From: Nocardioides lijunqiniae
Lineage (GTDB): Bacteria; Actinomycetota; Actinomycetes; Propionibacteriales; Nocardioidaceae
DNA: 64,000 nucleotides
Direction of reading: 5' to 3'
NCBI RefSeq assembly: GCF_015024225.1
Contig: NZ_JACJGM010000015.1
Coordinates: 62,001 to 126,000 of the forward strand
Each line of letters opens with the position of its first letter. Positions within the stretch are counted from its first letter, which is position 1. Under the pieces are notes generated by a model. It had not been told where the DNA came from and did not search any database. It saw only the letters and a list, made by a program, of their open reading frames with translations. Positions 1 through 9,054 of the stretch are shown in pieces. The translations under genes were made by a program, and so were the position numbers.

Positions 1-546
<546 letters not shown>

Positions 547-560
547 CTAGTTACCTCCGG

Positions 561-675
561 TTGAGGGCCGCGAGGCGCGTGCTCCGCCAAGGCGGAGGAG
601 CGAAGGCGACCTGAAGAGCGAAGCGGTCGTCGAGTGACGACAACGCCGGCGGAGTGCGTGCATCGTGGCCCTCAA
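561..675. repeat. 115-bp inverted-repeat element between nuoA and nuoB
   Basis: The ends are 28-bp inverted repeats (561-588 and 648-675) that match at 23 of 28 positions. Four of the five differences would be G-U pairs in RNA of the plus strand. Just inside the left end is a second small hairpin, CTCCGCC-AA-GGCGGAG. The right end begins within nuoA and supplies its TGA stop. Nothing in it codes. It resembles a miniature inverted-repeat or REP-type element; the family is not recognised. Confidence 0.7.
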
Positions 676-1031
676 TCCCACTCGAGTCCGCCGCGGCGCC
701 ATACGTAGGCGTAGGCGACGAACACGGTGGCGATGAAGACGACCATCTCGACCAGGCCGAAGAACCCCATCGCGTCGAAGCGCACGGCCCACGGGTAGAG
801 GAAGATGATCTCGATGTCGAAGACGATGAACAGCATCGCGGTGATGTAGTACTTCACCGGGAACCGGCCGCCGCCGACTGGCTGGGGCGTCGGCTCGATG
901 CCGCACTCGTAGGAGTCCAGGCGGGCCCGGTTGTAGCGCTTGGGTCCGACCACGGCACTCATGGCCACGGAGCCGATCGCGAACAGTGCCGCGAGGATGG
1001 CCAGCGCCAGTACCGGCGTGTAGAGCTCCAT
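672..1031 (-). CDS. nuoA: NADH-quinone oxidoreductase subunit A
   Basis: Small membrane subunit of complex I (119 residues), with three predicted membrane helices and the conserved loop carrying YECGIEPTPQPVGGGRFPVKYY followed by FDIEIIFLYPWA. It is the first gene of the nuo operon, which continues into nuoB at the window edge. The ATG start gives MELYTPVL; the frame is open further upstream, but that sequence is unlike the family and covers the regulatory site. The stop codon lies inside the terminal repeat of the element that follows. A Rex-type operator 42 bases upstream suggests redox control. Confidence 0.95.
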   Translation of the reverse strand: MELYTPVLALAILAALFAIGSVAMSAVVGPKRYNRARLDSYECGIEPTPQPVGGGRFPVKYYITAMLFIVFDIEIIFLYPWAVRFDAMGFFGLVEMVVFIATVFVAYAYVWRRGGLEWD

Positions 1032-1072
1032 CCGCAGTCCTTCCCTGGTGCTGGCACGCCCGGATTGTGACT

Positions 1073-1090
1073 TTGTGAAGCGAATCACTA
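1073..1090. promoter_or_regulatory. Rex (NADH/NAD+ sensor) operator upstream of nuoA
   Basis: The sequence TTGTGAAGCGAATCACTA matches the actinobacterial Rex consensus TTGTGAA-N4-TTCACAA at 12 of 14 defined positions, with the left half perfect. It starts 42 bases upstream of the nuoA ATG. In Streptomyces, Rex is known to bind upstream of nuo and cyd genes, so repression of complex I when NADH is low relative to NAD+ is the natural reading. No rex gene is in the window. Confidence 0.75.
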
Positions 1091-1296
1091 GGTGGCGCAG
1101 CCCACATCCTGCCACTCGCGGCGTCGCTCGTCACACCCAGGGGCGCCACCCCGACACCCCTTCTCACCTGGGCATTTAGCGCACGACAACGTTGCTTAAT
1201 TGCCGGAGCGACGAACCCGCTGGTGAGGGGCCTGTGGGCACCGTCACGCAGCTTCCGGAGCCCGCTCGGGTCGGTCCCGTGCTAGGGCGAGCAGCG

Positions 1297-1986
1297 CTAC
1301 CTGGTGGCGCGGTGCAGGGCGACGATGCCGCCCGAGAGGTTGCGCCACTCGGGCGAGCGCCAGCCGGCGGCCGCGACCTGGTCGGCGAGGCGGCGCTGGT
1401 CGGGCCAGGCCCGGATCGACTCCGCGAGGTAGACGTAGGCGTCGGGCGAGGACGAGACCGCACGGGCGATCGGCGGCAGCGCCCTCATGAGGTACTCGAT
1501 GTAGACGGTGCGGAACGGCGCCCAGGTGGGGTGGCTGAACTCGCAGACCACGAGCCGCCCGCCGGGGCGGGTCACGCGCAGCATCTCGGCGAGGCCGGCG
1601 GTGGGGTCGACGATGTTGCGCAGCCCGAACGAGATCGTGACCGCGTCGAAGGTCGCGTCGGCGAACGGCAGCCGGGTGCCGTCGCCGGCCGTGAACGGCA
1701 GCGCGGGGCGGGCCCGCTTGCCCACCTGCAGCATGCCCAGCGAGAAGTCGCACGGCACCACGACGGCGCCGCGGTCGGCGAAGGGCTGGCTGGAGGTGCC
1801 GGTGCCGGCGGCGAGGTCGAGCACGCGCTCGCCCGGCTGCGGGTCGACGGCCTCGATCACGTCCCGGCGCCAGCGCCGGTCCTGGCCGAGGGAGAGCACG
1901 TCGTTGGTGACGTCGTAGCGGCGGGCGACCGCGTCGAACATCCGACGGACGTCGGTGGGTTGCTTGTCGAGCTCTGCACGGGCCAC
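1297..1986 (-). CDS. menG: Demethylmenaquinone methyltransferase
   Basis: SAM-dependent methyltransferase of the UbiE/MenG family, the last step of menaquinone synthesis. Motifs are [14 protein letters not shown] near the start, the SAM loop [12 protein letters not shown], and [19 protein letters not shown]. The GTG at 1986 was chosen because family proteins start at ARAELDKQP and because TACGCT (1993-1998) sits exactly 6 bases upstream, a leaderless promoter layout. A GTG at 2007 would add seven residues. Product 229 residues, normal for the family. The 265 bases between it and nuoA hold only the nuo regulatory region. Confidence 0.94.
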   Translation of the reverse strand: MARAELDKQPTDVRRMFDAVARRYDVTNDVLSLGQDRRWRRDVIEAVDPQPGERVLDLAAGTGTSSQPFADRGAVVVPCDFSLGMLQVGKRARPALPFTAGDGTRLPFADATFDAVTISFGLRNIVDPTAGLAEMLRVTRPGGRLVVCEFSHPTWAPFRTVYIEYLMRALPPIARAVSSSPDAYVYLAESIRAWPDQRRLADQVAAAGWRSPEWRNLSGGIVALHRATR

Positions 1987-2130
1987 TCGCAGAGCGTACG
2001 GGTGCACGGGGTGTGCGCCGCAGCCGGTAACGGGTTGGTCACGACGGGAAGGTTCCGGGCCCGGCCCCGCAACCTCCTCGGCCCGAGCAGCGTCACCTGG
2101 GTACCACCACCTGCTCGAGAAGGAACCGCC

Positions 2131-3099
2131 ATGCTGCTCGTCCGCCGCCTCGCGACGACCGTCGTCGTCGCCGCCCTGCTGTCCGGAGCCGCCCTGGGCG
2201 TGGGCTGGGCCACCCGATCGGCCGACGCCCCGCGCTCGACCCCCGCGCAGGGCGAGCGGCCCGGCACCGACCCCGGCGCGCAGCCCGGACGGCCCGGCGG
2301 CGTACCGACGCCGACGCCGGCCCCGTCGTCACCGGCGCCGGGTGCGGACGCCGACGCGTCGCCGTCCCCGGTGCCGACGCCCACCCCGACGCCGGAGACG
2401 CCGACCACCCCGGACTCCGCGCCGGCGCCGGCGCCCCAGCCGGAGCCGCAGCTCCGCCCGGGCCCGCGCCTGCTGGGCGACGGCGACCAGGGCGACGAGG
2501 TCCGCGACCTGCAGGCCCGGCTGCGCCAGATCGACTGGTTCGAGGCCGACGTCACCGGCTTCTACGGCGACGTCACCGCCACCGCCGTCCGCGGCTTCCA
2601 GGCCAAGCGCGAGATCCCCGCGACCGGGGAGGTCGACCGCCGCACCCTGGACCGGCTGCACGCGATGACCAGCTCGCCCACCGAGGCCGAGCTGACCAAC
2701 CAGCTCGGCGGCAACAGCCCCGGCGCGCTCGACCCGCGCTGCCGCACCGGGCGCGCCCTGTGCATCGACAAGACCAGCAGCACGCTGCGATGGGTCGTCG
2801 ACGGCCAGGTGCTCAAGACGGTCGACACCCGGTTCGGCGGGCCGGCCACCCCGACCCGCGAGGGCCGGTTCGCGGTCGACTCCAAGAGCCGCGACCACGT
2901 CTCGAGCCTGTACGAGACCTCGATGCCGTTCGCGATGTTCTTCTCGCGCGGCCAGGCCGTGCACTACTCACCGGACTTCGCGGCGGTCGGCTACGCCGGC
3001 GCCTCTCACGGCTGCGTCAACGTGCGCGACCACGACGCGATCGCCTGGCTCTACGACCAGGTGCGGGTGGGCGACACGGTGATCGTCTACCGCTCCTGA
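2131..3099 (+). CDS. L,D-transpeptidase with peptidoglycan-binding domain
   Basis: Secreted or membrane-anchored cell-wall enzyme that makes 3-3 peptidoglycan cross-links or attaches proteins to the wall. In order: a signal peptide or N-terminal anchor (residues 5-27), a long Pro/Thr/Ala-rich linker (about 30-112), a PG_binding_1 domain (about 115-180, [16 protein letters not shown]) and a YkuD catalytic domain (about 210-322) ending in SHGCVNV with the nucleophile Cys295 and nearby His293. The ATG follows a purine-rich GAGAAGGAA ribosome site. It stands alone on the plus strand. Product 322 residues. Confidence 0.93.
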   Translation: MLLVRRLATTVVVAALLSGAALGVGWATRSADAPRSTPAQGERPGTDPGAQPGRPGGVPTPTPAPSSPAPGADADASPSPVPTPTPTPETPTTPDSAPAPAPQPEPQLRPGPRLLGDGDQGDEVRDLQARLRQIDWFEADVTGFYGDVTATAVRGFQAKREIPATGEVDRRTLDRLHAMTSSPTEAELTNQLGGNSPGALDPRCRTGRALCIDKTSSTLRWVVDGQVLKTVDTRFGGPATPTREGRFAVDSKSRDHVSSLYETSMPFAMFFSRGQAVHYSPDFAAVGYAGASHGCVNVRDHDAIAWLYDQVRVGDTVIVYRS

Positions 3100-3109
3100 G
3101 CGGGCCGGC

Positions 3110-3730
3110 TCAGTCGGCGAGGCCCTCGAGGATCTCGACGGCCTCGTCGGCGTCCAGGCCGCGGCCGAAGAGCTGGTACGTCGCGCCGTCGGCGCCGAGC
3201 TGGCACTGCAGCGCCTGGGGCTGGTCCTGGTCGGCGGGGACGTCCTGCCCCTCGGGGACCGGCTGCTGGTAGTAGAGGGCGCAGACGCCGTCGCCGACCT
3301 TCACCAGGTCGCTGACGTTGCGCTCGAGGTCGACGAACGCGGGGTCGAAGGGCGGGCCGTTGGGCAGGAACGGGCCCGCGCCGGTCTCGACCACGGTGAT
3401 CGTGGCCTGCCGCTGGAGCTGCTCGTCCTGGTAGGTGCGGACGGCGGCCGGCGCGTCGAAGAGCTCCTCGAGCTGCTCGGCTCCCGACTCGTTGACGCCG
3501 CGCTGGCGCTCGGCGAAGTCCTCCGCGCGGCCCTGCTGCTCGGCGTCGTCCTGGTCGCGCACCACGTCGGAGGCCCGCAGCCCTCCCGGCAGGGAGTCGG
3601 GCAGCGCGTCCGGCTCGCCGCCGCCGCTCTTGGGGAGGAGGACCGTGAACGCGAAGAGCAGGCCCAGGACGACGATGCCGCCGACGAGCCCGAGGACGAA
3701 GGGACGGGAGCCACGTGCGGAATCGGTCAC
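3110..3730 (-). CDS. Hypothetical single-pass membrane protein
   Basis: I do not recognise a family. The 206-residue product has a short basic N-terminus, one membrane helix (about residues 11-33, VLGLVGGIVVLGLLFAF) and an acidic, Gln-rich extracytoplasmic part with two cysteines (in VCALYY and LQCQL) that could form a disulfide. The start is GTG with TAACGT 6 bases upstream, the leaderless pattern. It converges on the L,D-transpeptidase gene (10-base gap) and diverges from menF. Coding evidence is codon bias and clean boundaries. Confidence 0.75.
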   Translation of the reverse strand: MTDSARGSRPFVLGLVGGIVVLGLLFAFTVLLPKSGGGEPDALPDSLPGGLRASDVVRDQDDAEQQGRAEDFAERQRGVNESGAEQLEELFDAPAAVRTYQDEQLQRQATITVVETGAGPFLPNGPPFDPAFVDLERNVSDLVKVGDGVCALYYQQPVPEGQDVPADQDQPQALQCQLGADGATYQLFGRGLDADEAVEILEGLAD

Positions 3731-3788
3731 GCGGTGACGTTACCCACGTCCGCCCCGGGCGGCGCCACCGCTGGGTAGGCTCGACGCC

Positions 3789-5060
3789 GTGACGAGTCCT
3801 GCGACCCCGAGCGGTCCCGCACCCTCGCTGGTCGCGCGCACCGTCGCCCTGGACCTGGCCGAGGCCGTCTCGCTCGTCTCCCTGCTCCCCGCGGACCACC
3901 CGGTTGCCTGGCTGCGCCGTGGCGACGGCCTGGTCGGCTGGGGCGAGGCCGCGGTGCTCCGCTCGAGCGGTCCCACCCGCTTCTCCGACGCCGACAAGTG
4001 GTGGCGCGAGACCATCGCCCGCGCCGACGTCGACGACTCCGTCGGCGAGCCGGGCACCGGCCCGGTCTGCTTCGGCTCCTTCGCCTTCGGCGACCTGCCC
4101 GGCGACTCGGTGCTCGTGCTCCCCGAGGTCGTCGTCGGTCGTCGCGGCGACCGCGCGTGGCTGACCACGATCTCGACCACCGGCTCCCCCGCCCCGACCC
4201 CGACGGTGGCCCCGGCCGAGGCGCCCCTCCCGCCGAGCGCGGTGAGCTTCGCCGACGGTGCGCTGAACGGCGAGCAGTGGATGTCGGTCGTGGCCGACGC
4301 CGTCGCCCGCATCAGCGCCGGCGACCTGGAGAAGGTCGTGCTCGCGCGCGACCTCGTCGTCCGGGCGGACGAGCGGATCGACGTGCGCTGGCCGGTGCAC
4401 CGGCTCACCGAGTCCTACCCGATGTGCTGGACCTTCCACGTCGACGGGATGTTCGGCGCCACCCCCGAGATGCTGGTGCGGCGCGAGCGCGGCCTGGTCA
4501 CCTCCCGGGTCCTCGCCGGCACCATCCGGCGCACCGGCGACGACGAGCGCGACCTCGCGCTCGCCGCCACGCTGGCCCGGTCGTCGAAGGACCTCGAGGA
4601 GCACGAGTACGCCGTCCGGTCGGTCGCCGACGCCCTCGAGCCGCACTGCTCGTCGATGAACGTGCCCGAGGCGCCGTTCGTCCTGCACCTGCCCAACGTC
4701 ATGCACCTCGCCACCGACGTCAACGGCGTCGTCCACGACGCCGGCACCGTGTCGTCGCTGCAGCTCGCCGAGGCGCTCCACCCCTCGGCGGCCGTCGGCG
4801 GCACGCCGACCGTGGTCGCCACCGAGCTGATCGACGAGATCGAGGGCATGGCGCGCGGTCGCTACGCGGGTCCGGTGGGCTGGATGGACGCCAACGGCGA
4901 CGGCGAGTGGGGCATCGCGCTGCGCTCCGCCGAGGTCGTCGGCGACACCGTGCGGCTCTTCGCCGGCTGCGGCATCGTGGCCGACTCCGACCCCGAGGCG
5001 GAGCTCGCCGAGGCGCAGGCCAAGTTCGTGCCCGTGCGCGACGCCCTCGCCGGGAGCTGA
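3789..5060 (+). CDS. menF: Isochorismate synthase (menaquinone pathway)
   Basis: Chorismate-binding enzyme that converts chorismate to isochorismate, the entry to menaquinone. The C-terminal chorismate-binding fold is clear: GDLEKVVLARDLVV, SRVLAGTIRRTGDDERD, KDLEEHEYAVRSV, LHPSAAVGGTPT and GRYAGPVGWMDANGDGEWGIALRSA. Length (423) suits MenF/EntC. With menD, menC, menE, menA and menG close by, a menaquinone role is more likely than siderophore synthesis. GTG start with TAGGCT (3776-3781) 7 bases upstream, a leaderless layout. Confidence 0.93.
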   Translation: MTSPATPSGPAPSLVARTVALDLAEAVSLVSLLPADHPVAWLRRGDGLVGWGEAAVLRSSGPTRFSDADKWWRETIARADVDDSVGEPGTGPVCFGSFAFGDLPGDSVLVLPEVVVGRRGDRAWLTTISTTGSPAPTPTVAPAEAPLPPSAVSFADGALNGEQWMSVVADAVARISAGDLEKVVLARDLVVRADERIDVRWPVHRLTESYPMCWTFHVDGMFGATPEMLVRRERGLVTSRVLAGTIRRTGDDERDLALAATLARSSKDLEEHEYAVRSVADALEPHCSSMNVPEAPFVLHLPNVMHLATDVNGVVHDAGTVSSLQLAEALHPSAAVGGTPTVVATELIDEIEGMARGRYAGPVGWMDANGDGEWGIALRSAEVVGDTVRLFAGCGIVADSDPEAELAEAQAKFVPVRDALAGS

Positions 5061-5064
5061 GCGG

Positions 5065-5697
5065 CTACAGGTCGGCGCCGTCGGCGAGCCGGACGAACTC
5101 CTGGCTGTCGCCGAGCAGGTTGCCCATGTGCTGCTCGACCATGCCGAGGCCGACCTCGGAGTAGACGCGGTCGTGGATCGCCAGGCTGCGCGGCGCGCCG
5201 ACGGCCCGGACGAAGTCGACCGCCTCGCTGAGCTTGAGCCACGGCGCGGACGCCGGGGCGAGCAGCAGGTCGACCGCCGTGTCGGGCACGGTGAGCGCGT
5301 CGCCGGGGTGGAAGACGGTCGTGCCGTCCACGGTCAGGAGGTAGCCGCTGTTGTGGAAGCGCGGGTAGTCGTCGTGGATGACCGCGTGCAGCTCGCCGAC
5401 GGCGCGCACGGGGACGCCCACGTCGAATTGGTCGTCCGGCGCCACGACCGTCAGCCGCTCGGCGACGTCGGGCGCGTCCTCGCGCAGCCGGGCCGCGACG
5501 GCGTCGATCGTGAAGACCGGTGCGTCACAGGCGCGCAGGTGGTCGGGGTGGTAGTGGTCGGGGTGCTCGTGGGTGATCAGCACCGCCGTCGCCCCCTCGA
5601 CGGCCTCGGCGTCGGTGAAGACGCCGGGGTCCAGGACGACGACCGCACCGTCGTGCTCGATCCGCACGCACGCGTGCCCGAACTTCGTGATCCGCAT
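5065..5697 (-). CDS. MBL-fold metallo-hydrolase
   Basis: Small (210 residues) metallo-beta-lactamase-fold hydrolase of the UlaG-like type. It has the metal-binding signature HEHPDHYHPDHL, an aspartate after the second strand (VVVLDPG), FHPGDA, and a C-terminal histidine in SLAIHD. The substrate cannot be told. It ends 4 bases from menF on the other strand. The ATG is preceded by TAGTGT with a 6-base gap, and this promoter is packed back-to-back with that of the next gene. Confidence 0.88.
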   Translation of the reverse strand: MRITKFGHACVRIEHDGAVVVLDPGVFTDAEAVEGATAVLITHEHPDHYHPDHLRACDAPVFTIDAVAARLREDAPDVAERLTVVAPDDQFDVGVPVRAVGELHAVIHDDYPRFHNSGYLLTVDGTTVFHPGDALTVPDTAVDLLLAPASAPWLKLSEAVDFVRAVGAPRSLAIHDRVYSEVGLGMVEQHMGNLLGDSQEFVRLADGADL

Positions 5698-5703
5698 GGC
5701 CCG

Positions 5704-5717
5704 ACACTACCTATGCT
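5704..5717. promoter_or_regulatory. Back-to-back leaderless promoters
   Basis: Only 26 bases separate the two divergent start codons at 5697 and 5724. They hold TAGTGT (minus strand, 5704-5709) and TATGCT (plus strand, 5712-5717), each 6 bases from its start codon and 2 bases from each other. Each -35 region must therefore lie inside the opposite gene. Confidence 0.6.
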
Positions 5718-5723
5718 CGGGGC

Positions 5724-6224
5724 GTGCCGAACGTTCACGACGTCTCCGTCCGCCTGGCCACCCCGGACGACGCGGAGGCCCTCGCCCACCTCCACGTCGA
5801 CGTCTGGGACGACGCCTACACCGGGCTGATGCCCCAGCAGATCCTCGACGACCGTCGTACGGCGGTCGAGGAGCGCGTCGAGCGCTGGCGCACCATCCTC
5901 GAGGGCGACGGCGCCGGGCGGACCCGGCTGGCCGTCGGGCCCGACGGGCTGGTGGGCTTCGTGTCCGCGGGCCCGGGCCGCGACAACGACGTCGACACCG
6001 AGCTGGAGCTGTGGGCGCTCTACGTGCGCGCCGCCTGGTGGGGCACCGGGGTCGGCTACGTGCTCTTCGAGGAGGCGCTCGGCGACCGGGCGGCGTACCT
6101 GTGGGTGCTGGCGTCCAACGACCGCGCGATCCGCTTCTACGAGCGGCAGGGGTTCCGCCTCGACGGCACCGAGGACGAGCACGACGAGGGCCGGCACGTG
6201 CGGATGGTCCGCGCCGGCACCTGA
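5724..6224 (+). CDS. GNAT family N-acetyltransferase
   Basis: Acetyl-CoA-dependent N-acetyltransferase of 166 residues. The GNAT core is visible: LEIH-type strand ELELWALYVRAAWWGTGVGYVLFEEAL (acetyl-CoA loop around GTGVGY) and the C-terminal NDRAIRFYERQGFRLDG. The substrate is unknown. GTG start chosen from TATGCT 6 bases upstream, a leaderless layout. It is transcribed divergently from the MBL hydrolase and convergent with the antiporter gene. Confidence 0.9.
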   Translation: MPNVHDVSVRLATPDDAEALAHLHVDVWDDAYTGLMPQQILDDRRTAVEERVERWRTILEGDGAGRTRLAVGPDGLVGFVSAGPGRDNDVDTELELWALYVRAAWWGTGVGYVLFEEALGDRAAYLWVLASNDRAIRFYERQGFRLDGTEDEHDEGRHVRMVRAGT

Positions 6225-6231
6225 TCGACGA

Positions 6232-8097
6232 TCACGCCGTGAGGTGGTGCACGTAGCACCACCGCCAGTCCTCGCCGGGCTCGGCGGACTCCATCACCGG
6301 GTGCGTGCTCTCGTGGAAGTGCTCGGTCGCGTGCTGACCGGGAGAGGAGTCGCAGCAGCCCACCTCGCCGCACGTGAGGCACTGGCGCAGCGCCACCCAC
6401 CGGGTCCCGTCCTCCAGGCAGCGCCGGCAGACAGGGTCGGCGACGGTCTCGACCGTCGGGGCGGAGAGCAGGTGGTCGCACTGCTCGCCGGTACGCCGTC
6501 GGCGGCCCGTCACGGCCCGGATCTCCTGCCGCTGCTGGGTGGCGTTGTCGAGCATCGACTCCTCGACGTCGAGCATCGCCAGCACGTTGGCGACCACGTC
6601 GGAGGCCACCGTCCCCGAGGACCGGATCTCGAGGACCCGGCGCCTCTCGGCCTCGATCATGTCCAGGCGGATGCGGGCGTAGAGGTCGCTCGGGCTCTCC
6701 TCGTCCACCGTGGTGCCGAGCCGCTCCCAGGCGGCGAAGTTGCGCTGGTCGATGCGCTGGCGGATCAGGTCGACGACGCCGTGCGGGTCGTCGTACTCGA
6801 GCTCCTGGAGCTTGGCGAAGCCTGCCTTCGAGGCCTGCTGGAGCAGGGTCGCCCGGGCCAGCGCGTCGTCCATCGGGTCCGGCGCGGGCACCTCCAGCCG
6901 CCGGGCCAGCCAGGGCAGGGTCAGCCCCTGGATGAACAGGGTGCCGGCCACCACCGTGAACGCGATGAGCAGCAGCACCTCGCGGTGCTCGGTGTCGTCG
7001 GGGATCAGGAACGCCGCGGCGAGGGTGACCACCCCGCGCATGCCGGCCCAGCCGAGCACGAGCGTGAACGTCCAGGGCGGGACCTTGCCGGTGACCGGGT
7101 CGGCCCCGGGCCGCACGAGCAGGTAGCGGGTGACGAAGACCCAGACCATCCGCAGCGCGATGACCCCGGCGAGCGTGGCGGCGCAGACGGTGACGATCCG
7201 GCCGGCCGACAGCTCGCTGCGCTCGACGTCGCGGAAGAGCCACTCGGCCTGCAGGCCGATCAGCAGGAAGACGGCGTTCTCGAGCAGGAAGGCGATCGTG
7301 CGCCAGTTGACCCGCTCGGCGATGCGCGACTGCGCCGTCTGCACGATGGGCGCCTTGTGCCCGAGCAGCAGGCCGGCGATGACCACCGCGATCACGCCGG
7401 AGGCGTGGATCCGCTCGGCGATGACGAACGCCGCGAACGGCACGACCAGCGAGATGGCGGTGTCCATCAGGGGGTCGGTGATGCGCTTGCGCAGCATCGC
7501 GACGAGCAGGAAGAAGCCGACGCCGATGGCGACGCCGCCGCCAGCCGCGAGCAGGAAGTCCTCGCCGACCTTCATGGCCGTGATGCCCGTGCCGCCCGCC
7601 GCGATGGCCGTGCGCAGGGCCACCAGCGCCGTGGCGTCGTTGAGCAGCGACTCGCCCTCGAGGATCGTGACGATGCGGCGCGGCAGCCCGATCCGGCGGG
7701 CGATCGCCGTGGCGGCCACCGCGTCCGGCGGCGCCACGACCGCGCCGATCGCGAAGGCCGCGGCCCAGCCGATGCCGGGCACCAGGGCGTGCACCAGCGC
7801 GCCGATGCCCGCGGTCGTGAACACCACGAGGCCGACCGACAGCAGGAAGATGGTGCGCCGGTTGGCGTTGAAGTCGACCAGCGACGTCTGGATCGCGGTC
7901 GCGTAGAGCAGCGGCGGCAGCAGCCCCAGCAGGACCACCTCGGCCTCGAGGTGCACCTCGGGCATGCCCGGGACGTACGACGCCGCGACGCCGACCGCGA
8001 TCAGGACCAGCGGCGGCGGCAGGTCGACCCGCTCGGCCAGGGCGGTGACGGCCAGGACCGCGACCGCGAGGGCCACGAGGAAGAACGCGATCTCCAT
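6232..8097 (-). CDS. Na+/H+ antiporter (CPA1/NhaP type) fused to a UBP-type zinc finger
   Basis: Residues about 1-400 form a cation/proton antiporter with about 12 membrane helices; the ion-binding region reads VVAPPDAVAATAIARR and GESLLNDATALV. A cytoplasmic stretch (about 410-535) has helical, charged content. Residues 538-621 form a UBP-type zinc finger: CDH at 540-542, CRRC at 557-560, CLTC at 573-576, Cys581-Cys582, then His589, His593, His595 and His599. In eukaryotes this finger binds the ubiquitin C-terminus; its bacterial role is unknown. The start ATG is 1 base after a 57-residue open frame, so the two are probably co-translated. Confidence 0.92.
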   Translation of the reverse strand: MEIAFFLVALAVAVLAVTALAERVDLPPPLVLIAVGVAASYVPGMPEVHLEAEVVLLGLLPPLLYATAIQTSLVDFNANRRTIFLLSVGLVVFTTAGIGALVHALVPGIGWAAAFAIGAVVAPPDAVAATAIARRIGLPRRIVTILEGESLLNDATALVALRTAIAAGGTGITAMKVGEDFLLAAGGGVAIGVGFFLLVAMLRKRITDPLMDTAISLVVPFAAFVIAERIHASGVIAVVIAGLLLGHKAPIVQTAQSRIAERVNWRTIAFLLENAVFLLIGLQAEWLFRDVERSELSAGRIVTVCAATLAGVIALRMVWVFVTRYLLVRPGADPVTGKVPPWTFTLVLGWAGMRGVVTLAAAFLIPDDTEHREVLLLIAFTVVAGTLFIQGLTLPWLARRLEVPAPDPMDDALARATLLQQASKAGFAKLQELEYDDPHGVVDLIRQRIDQRNFAAWERLGTTVDEESPSDLYARIRLDMIEAERRRVLEIRSSGTVASDVVANVLAMLDVEESMLDNATQQRQEIRAVTGRRRRTGEQCDHLLSAPTVETVADPVCRRCLEDGTRWVALRQCLTCGEVGCCDSSPGQHATEHFHESTHPVMESAEPGEDWRWCYVHHLTA

Positions 8098-8098
8098 G

Positions 8099-8272
8099 TC
8101 AGTCCCTCGGGCTCGTCACACCGTCGCCGGCCGGTCGGCGACCCGGGCTCTCGAGCTGCTCGACCCGCGCCCGGGCGTCGTCGGCGACGAGGACCCGCTG
8201 GTCCCCGACGAGGAGCCGGCGGTCGAGCTCCAGATCCTCGTGCGCACCAGGGGTCTGCGAGTCGACGGCCAC
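8099..8272 (-). CDS. Small hypothetical protein upstream of the antiporter
   Basis: A 57-residue frame starting at GTG (VAVDSQTPGAHEDLELDRRL) and ending 1 base before the antiporter ATG. TAGGCT lies 6 bases upstream of the GTG and an in-frame TAG lies just before it, so this is the only start and fits a leaderless mRNA. The product is charged, soluble and rich in Arg, Asp and Val. No family is recognised. It could be a real protein or a leader peptide that couples translation into the antiporter. Confidence 0.55.
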   Translation of the reverse strand: MAVDSQTPGAHEDLELDRRLLVGDQRVLVADDARARVEQLESPGRRPAGDGVTSPRD

Positions 8273-8321
8273 CTCCCCAGCCTATCCGCCGGAGGGGCGC
8301 CCACCGCGGGGTGACCGCTGC

Positions 8322-8837
8322 TCAGATGGCCCGCGCGAGCGCCTCGTAGGCGGCGACGTAGTCCTGGTAGGGCAGCATCTCCATGATCCGGATCGCGCGG
8401 GCCGCCGTGCGCGCCCGGGGCACCTCGTCGAGCATCTCCACGACGTCGGCGTGGTAGCGCAGCAGGCGGTCGGCCAGGGACTGCACGGGCTCCAGGTCGA
8501 GGGAGCGCACGACGTCGTCGAAGTCGGACACGGCGTCGCGCAGCGCGCCGGCGGCCGCGACCACGCCGGCGCCGTCCCGGCTCTCGCTGGCGACGGCGTA
8601 GTCGGCGGTGAACGCGTCGAACGCCGAGCTCATGTCGCGCATGGCCGCGTCGTAGGCGGCGGCGTCGTCGGCACTGACGCTCGGCGCGTCCGAGGGGACC
8701 TGCAGGGCGGCCGCCGCACCCCGGGCCGGGTCGCCCTCCGCGCCGCCGGCGGCGTCGTCGCCACCGCCTCCGCCGCACGCCGCGAGGGTCAGCAGCAGGC
8801 ACGCCGTGGCGGCGGACCGCACGGGACGAGCACGCAT
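8322..8837 (-). CDS. Hypothetical lipoprotein
   Basis: The 171-residue product starts with a basic signal peptide and a lipobox, LTLAACGGG, with the modified cysteine at about residue 21, followed by a Gly/Asp linker. The rest is alpha-helical and Asp/Ala-rich with no known motif, ending YQDYVAAYEALARAI. The ATG at 8837 is preferred because it begins the signal peptide; the frame is open upstream but the extra sequence is not signal-like. TAGGGT about 45 bases upstream may be the -10 box. Confidence 0.78.
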   Translation of the reverse strand: MRARPVRSAATACLLLTLAACGGGGGDDAAGGAEGDPARGAAAALQVPSDAPSVSADDAAAYDAAMRDMSSAFDAFTADYAVASESRDGAGVVAAAGALRDAVSDFDDVVRSLDLEPVQSLADRLLRYHADVVEMLDEVPRARTAARAIRIMEMLPYQDYVAAYEALARAI

Positions 8838-8939
8838 GTGGGCACCAGACTTCGAGAGAGGCTCGGGACCCCGAGAGCGCCCCACCCTAGCGACGTCCGC
8901 GGAGCTCGTGGGAGGGGGTGGCGCGGGCGGCGTGCGGCG

Positions 8940-9024
8940 GGCAGGTTTACCAGCATCTGCTGAAAACCCGGCGCCTCCGGGCCGGAACAACGGCCCAGAA
9001 CCTCAGGGAAATGCCCAGAACCTC
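8940..9024 (+). repeat. Dispersed palindromic repeat, copy A
   Basis: One of three copies in the window. It begins GGCAGGTTTACCAGCATC and ends AAATGCCCAGAA. Compared with copies B and C it keeps the first palindrome (around CAGCATCTGCTG) and the CAGGGAAATGCCCAGAA tail, but the central hairpin is more worn. It lies in the 217-base gap between the divergent lipoprotein and hydrolase genes. Confidence 0.7.
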
Positions 9025-9054
9025 CTGCGCGACAGCTGCCGGTACGGTCGGCGC

